This document shows positions 60,802 to 64,000 of a stretch of 64,000 bases of DNA, piece after piece. The position numbers were made by a program, and so were the translations under genes. This DNA is from Nautilus pompilius. Its lineage: Eukaryota > Mollusca > Cephalopoda > Nautilida > Nautilidae. The stretch spans positions 124,001 through 188,000 of the forward strand of contig JACATO010001140.1 in the NCBI GenBank assembly GCA_018389105.1, given 5' to 3'. A model generated the notes under the pieces. That model did not search any database. It worked only from the letters and a program-made list of their open reading frames with translations, and had not been told where the DNA came from. Positions within the stretch are counted from its first letter, which is position 1; every line of letters begins with the position of its first letter.

Positions 60802-61650
60802 ACCACCACCAGTCCCAAATTTTCCCATCACTTCAAGAACATTTGTAATGTTCCACTGAAATATCACTATCTGGAAATTCTGGTTTACGCCAAGTCAGAG
60901 CAGTGCCAAATAGACTTTTGGCGTCTGTAAAAAGAAAAGCACTCAAAGGAGTTAAAATGCAATACATTTTTTTTTTTTTTTTGCTGAAACAATCCAAGCT
61001 GGATCAGCTTGGAGTTGCCAGTTGTCCTTTCGAGTGTTTGGAGAAAGTTCTCTCCGACATTTCTTTTTCAAAAATGTCTTTAGAGCTGTTTCACCACAGT
61101 GCTTTCCTCGCTTCTCTTAGTTTAACAGTTGATCCAGGTGCGTTCGTTATGTTCTTAACAGATTTCATCTCTTTATGTATGTAGTCCTGTAATACTTGTC
61201 ATTTCTGTAGCTTTTTAGAGAAATCTTGAACATGTCCATTGCGATTCAAGAGTGATCTTTAGAGGATGGACCCCCTCTTTCATATCACTCACTTTCCATT
61301 CTTCTTGGATTTTTATTCACCAGGACAGTCTCATTGTGATCATCTATAGACCATAAGACTGTTTTGGTCTGGTCTGCATTATACCGAATACCTGTAGCTG
61401 ACTCAGGCAGATTAAATAACTTGAGGTTGCACTTCCTTTTTTTCCATATCTTCCTTCTCTTTGAAATAGTCCTCAACTTTCTGCTCAACTATTTGCTTAA
61501 CTCCTCCTTCGTTGACACCTCTGTCTGTTTTCTGGAGAATCAGATCAGTCTTTTTCTCCAATCTTCTCATAGACTCGTCAGCTTGTTTTTCTCATCATTT
61601 TTCTTTTTGGTTATTTGGCTCAACCAGATGATTTATTTTGGAATTGGCTA
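60802..61650 (-). mobile_element. LINE (CR1/Jockey type), 5' part: ORF1 end and endonuclease start
   Basis: Minus strand, continuing the element below the hAT. A Lys/Glu-rich coiled coil (RRLEKKTDLILQKTDRG, about 61570) leads to KCNLKLFNLPES (about 61430), the RRM start typical of LINE ORF1 proteins (NLVIFNLPES). The next stretch is damaged. Near 60950-60860, TDAKSL (for TNA-SL, the endonuclease start) is followed after an apparent deletion by TWRKPEFPDSDISVEHYK, matching ETWL-P--PDSEI-I-GY. Then comes KFGTGGGVEL, where the hAT interrupts the LINE. Confidence 0.65.
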
Positions 61651-64000
61651 ATCTAAGGAAAACTGGACGATTGACTGGTAAATGGATAGCACATAAATGA
61701 AGATAGTGCATGGCAGAGCCAGAGCCATACCTTTACTGGGTAAAGAATGCATAGCATTCCTTTATCATGCCGTGATTGAGGAAAAGTTTCAAGAAGATGG
61801 GCATATTCAAAGCTCTAGACACGACATATTATGGGACTTGGGTTTCGATTTACGCAACGATGAGTTTGACTTGCATCACAAGATTGCAGGGTGTCAGATG
61901 CAGTGCAAGTAGCGGCTGGATGCAACATAAAAGGTGAACAGCTAGACACCAAAAAAGTGACCCTGTGAAGTTATATCCAGTGACAAAACTAAAACCACAC
62001 ATACACACACACACTATTTGTCTCCATCTATAATTTCTTTATTTTTCCTTCTCTTCCTGGAGAGACACAGAGAGAGAGAGATAGATTTTCTTGGGCAGTT
62101 TACTTTTCAGATAACATCTATTTGCTTGTAGTTCCCTGTGTCACTGACAAAGCAACTTAAATTGTTTTGATGATGATCTTTTTTCCTTTCTTTTATTACA
62201 TGCAAATCTATGCCATCTGTCAGTGCTATTTGGCTTATTCGCTATTCTCTTGATTTACAAGTTCTTAATATACACAAATTTGAAGTTGCGCCATTAACTC
62301 TCCTTTTTGTATACCAAAGATTTCTTATGCGTGGTAGAGTTTGAAGATGCACGACTTCATTCTCCTAGCAGCCAAGATCAACGGCGGCTGAGATGATGGA
62401 CCTGCTTATTTATCTCTGCAAATTTTCATACAGCTTAATAAAATAAACTCTGTACTGCATGATGGATGTCTTTAACCTTTCAGCATAATTAATATTTATT
62501 AACAATATTTAAGAGACAAAGATACAATGAAAATTATTTGTAATTTTATATTGCGTCTGTAAACTACATGAATGTTGATAGACGAGAGTGAGTTTGTCAC
62601 CGATATGTATGAATACCTGTAATTTATACTGAACGAGTCAGAGGTGAATGAATAGTTATGAGAGTATGAATAAGTGTACATAAGCATGTGTTTCAGACAG
62701 CTGAACATATTTAGTGTTGAAATGAGAAACACGAGAACAGGTAGTTGGAGGTGGGAAACCATTGGTCATCATGACATCTGACCCCACTGGGGGCTGTCGG
62801 TCATCTCTAGGTGACAAGAAGCTTATCATTACGATGACGCTACCTTGTGTATACATTTCTTTTGAACTTTTCTTAATAAACAAAGGATAAAACAATTACA
62901 TGTTTAGCTGTCAGCTTTTATTGTTTTTGTATTTTTAAGGTGCCTAGTTATTGTGCAGGATTAAAATGAGGAAAAAACCCCAAATTTTTTACTGTATGGT
63001 GTTGTAATTTTGGTAGCAGCACACGAGCAGCCAGGCTGCGATGATGTGTCTTGAGTCTGCTTAACCACCACAGCCGCAGGTTAGCAGGATCGTGGTTTTC
63101 TTCCCTCAAATTATTTAGCAGTATGGAACATAAACCCCCTATTTACTGCATTCTAATAGGTTTGAAATGCACAAATTTGATTTGCATGTTTGTATAGGAA
63201 TGCATCCCTCATGTAAATCAAGGGAATACTGTATTCTCACCTGGAGATGTTCTTGTATAGTTCAGTTCCTACATCATGATGCAGTTGATCGGATATAGGT
63301 GTTGTGTTTTGTTACCATCCACCTTAGTACTACTTAAGAATAGTAGTTATGATAGCTGCAACTAGGCACTTGTAATTACTTTTGGACTTCTGAGTTGTTT
63401 AAACAGTCTGAGGAAGAACCCTAAAATTAACAGCTAAGTAGCTAGTAAAAGACAGCTAATTTATAATTGCTACATGTTAAATCCTGGCACTTGGGGTGAT
63501 GTTACAGGTTAGTACTACTACGGTATGTAGTTACTGAAGGCCAAAGCCACAGTCAGAATTGAATCAGGTTGAATGATTTCAGAGGCAAGATTGTGTTTGT
63601 TAACTCCTTATTGGTACAACTCAATTTTTTTTACGTAAGACTGTGTGGTCGGTGTCTGCATTTACATATTTGAAAATTCTATCATTTGTAAATTATTTTT
63701 AAAACATTTATACTGTGTTTGTCTGTTTTTATTTGTATGTAGCATAGAATTTCCAAATGAATTTTTAATGTAACTTTAGCTTCAAAATTGAAATTCCGAA
63801 ACTTTTCTTGTAAACAATCAGTTCAGCTTTGATAAAGGTTTGGTCTGGTTAATTCATCTAATAAGTTGTTTACTATTGAGAAACTTATAATAAAATTGTG
63901 AAGGAGGAGAATAAATCACCAGCAGCTATGGTTAATAGTGATAATTAATCAATTTGAAAACTCTGTTGATGGCCATCTCTCTTCCCTTGGAGCCTTTGCA
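61651..64000. other. AT-rich intergenic or intronic DNA
   Basis: No gene recognised. A 71-codon plus-strand frame (61697-61912, starting MKIVHGRARAIPLLGKE) is intact but matches nothing I know. If the candidate first exon at 55935 is real, this would be intron. Short CA and GA runs lie near 61995 and 62065. Confidence 0.4.

Overview
The window looks like nuclear DNA of an animal. I favour a lophotrochozoan, most likely a mollusc, but taxonomy is an inference only. No operons, ribosome-binding sites or long conserved open frames are visible. Non-coding DNA is full of microsatellites and satellites. The recognisable genes are decayed eukaryotic transposons: a Penelope-like element, a CR1/Jockey-type LINE, a ZBED-type hAT and Tc1 elements. 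No complete host gene can be supported. The few host-gene candidates are short putative exons with splice donors, all at low confidence.

The dominant structure is one family of (CT)n/(GA)n arrays. They are interrupted at regular spacing by the palindrome TGACGTCA (the cAMP-response element, CRE, bound by CREB/ATF bZIP proteins), usually as ATGACGTCA(T/C). Main arrays are at 7723-8136, 15386-15801, 22297-24655, 36459-36645, 38778-41980 and 47423-48201. Short relatives are at 28824-28914 and 10547-10862. They lie in both orientations. Each has its own period (24, 50, 60 or 98 bp) and its own variants, so each was homogenised locally. By eye the two biggest hold about 46 and 44 exact TGACGTCA sites.

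Layout. 0-10 kb: no recognisable gene, some CpG-rich patches, the first CRE array. 10-13 kb: a GA/CRE tract, then a decayed Penelope-like element with reverse transcriptase and GIY-YIG remnants. 13-22 kb: no gene, a second CRE array, a hairpin and a CA tract. 22-25 kb: the 24-bp CRE array. 25-36 kb: an old direct duplication, a GA/CT switch domain, an open frame built on a 99-bp tandem repeat, a possible exon and a 74-bp minisatellite. 36-42 kb: a small CRE array fused to a broken Tc1 transposase, then the 3.2-kb 60-bp CRE array. 42-55 kb: microsatellites, a tRNA-like SINE head, another CRE array, a decayed Tc1 piece and AT-rich DNA. 55-56 kb: a CpG-rich stretch with an ATG in strong context followed by a splice donor, the best candidate for a real first exon. 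56.7-61.65 kb: a minus-strand LINE interrupted by a 2.4-kb minus-strand hAT flanked by a near-perfect 8-bp target-site duplication. 61.65-64 kb: AT-rich, nothing recognised.

The features do not form a pathway. The main points are the dispersed CRE-bearing satellite family, a ratchet-point-like splice motif formed where one array meets the Tc1 fossil, and the nested LINE/hAT insertion.
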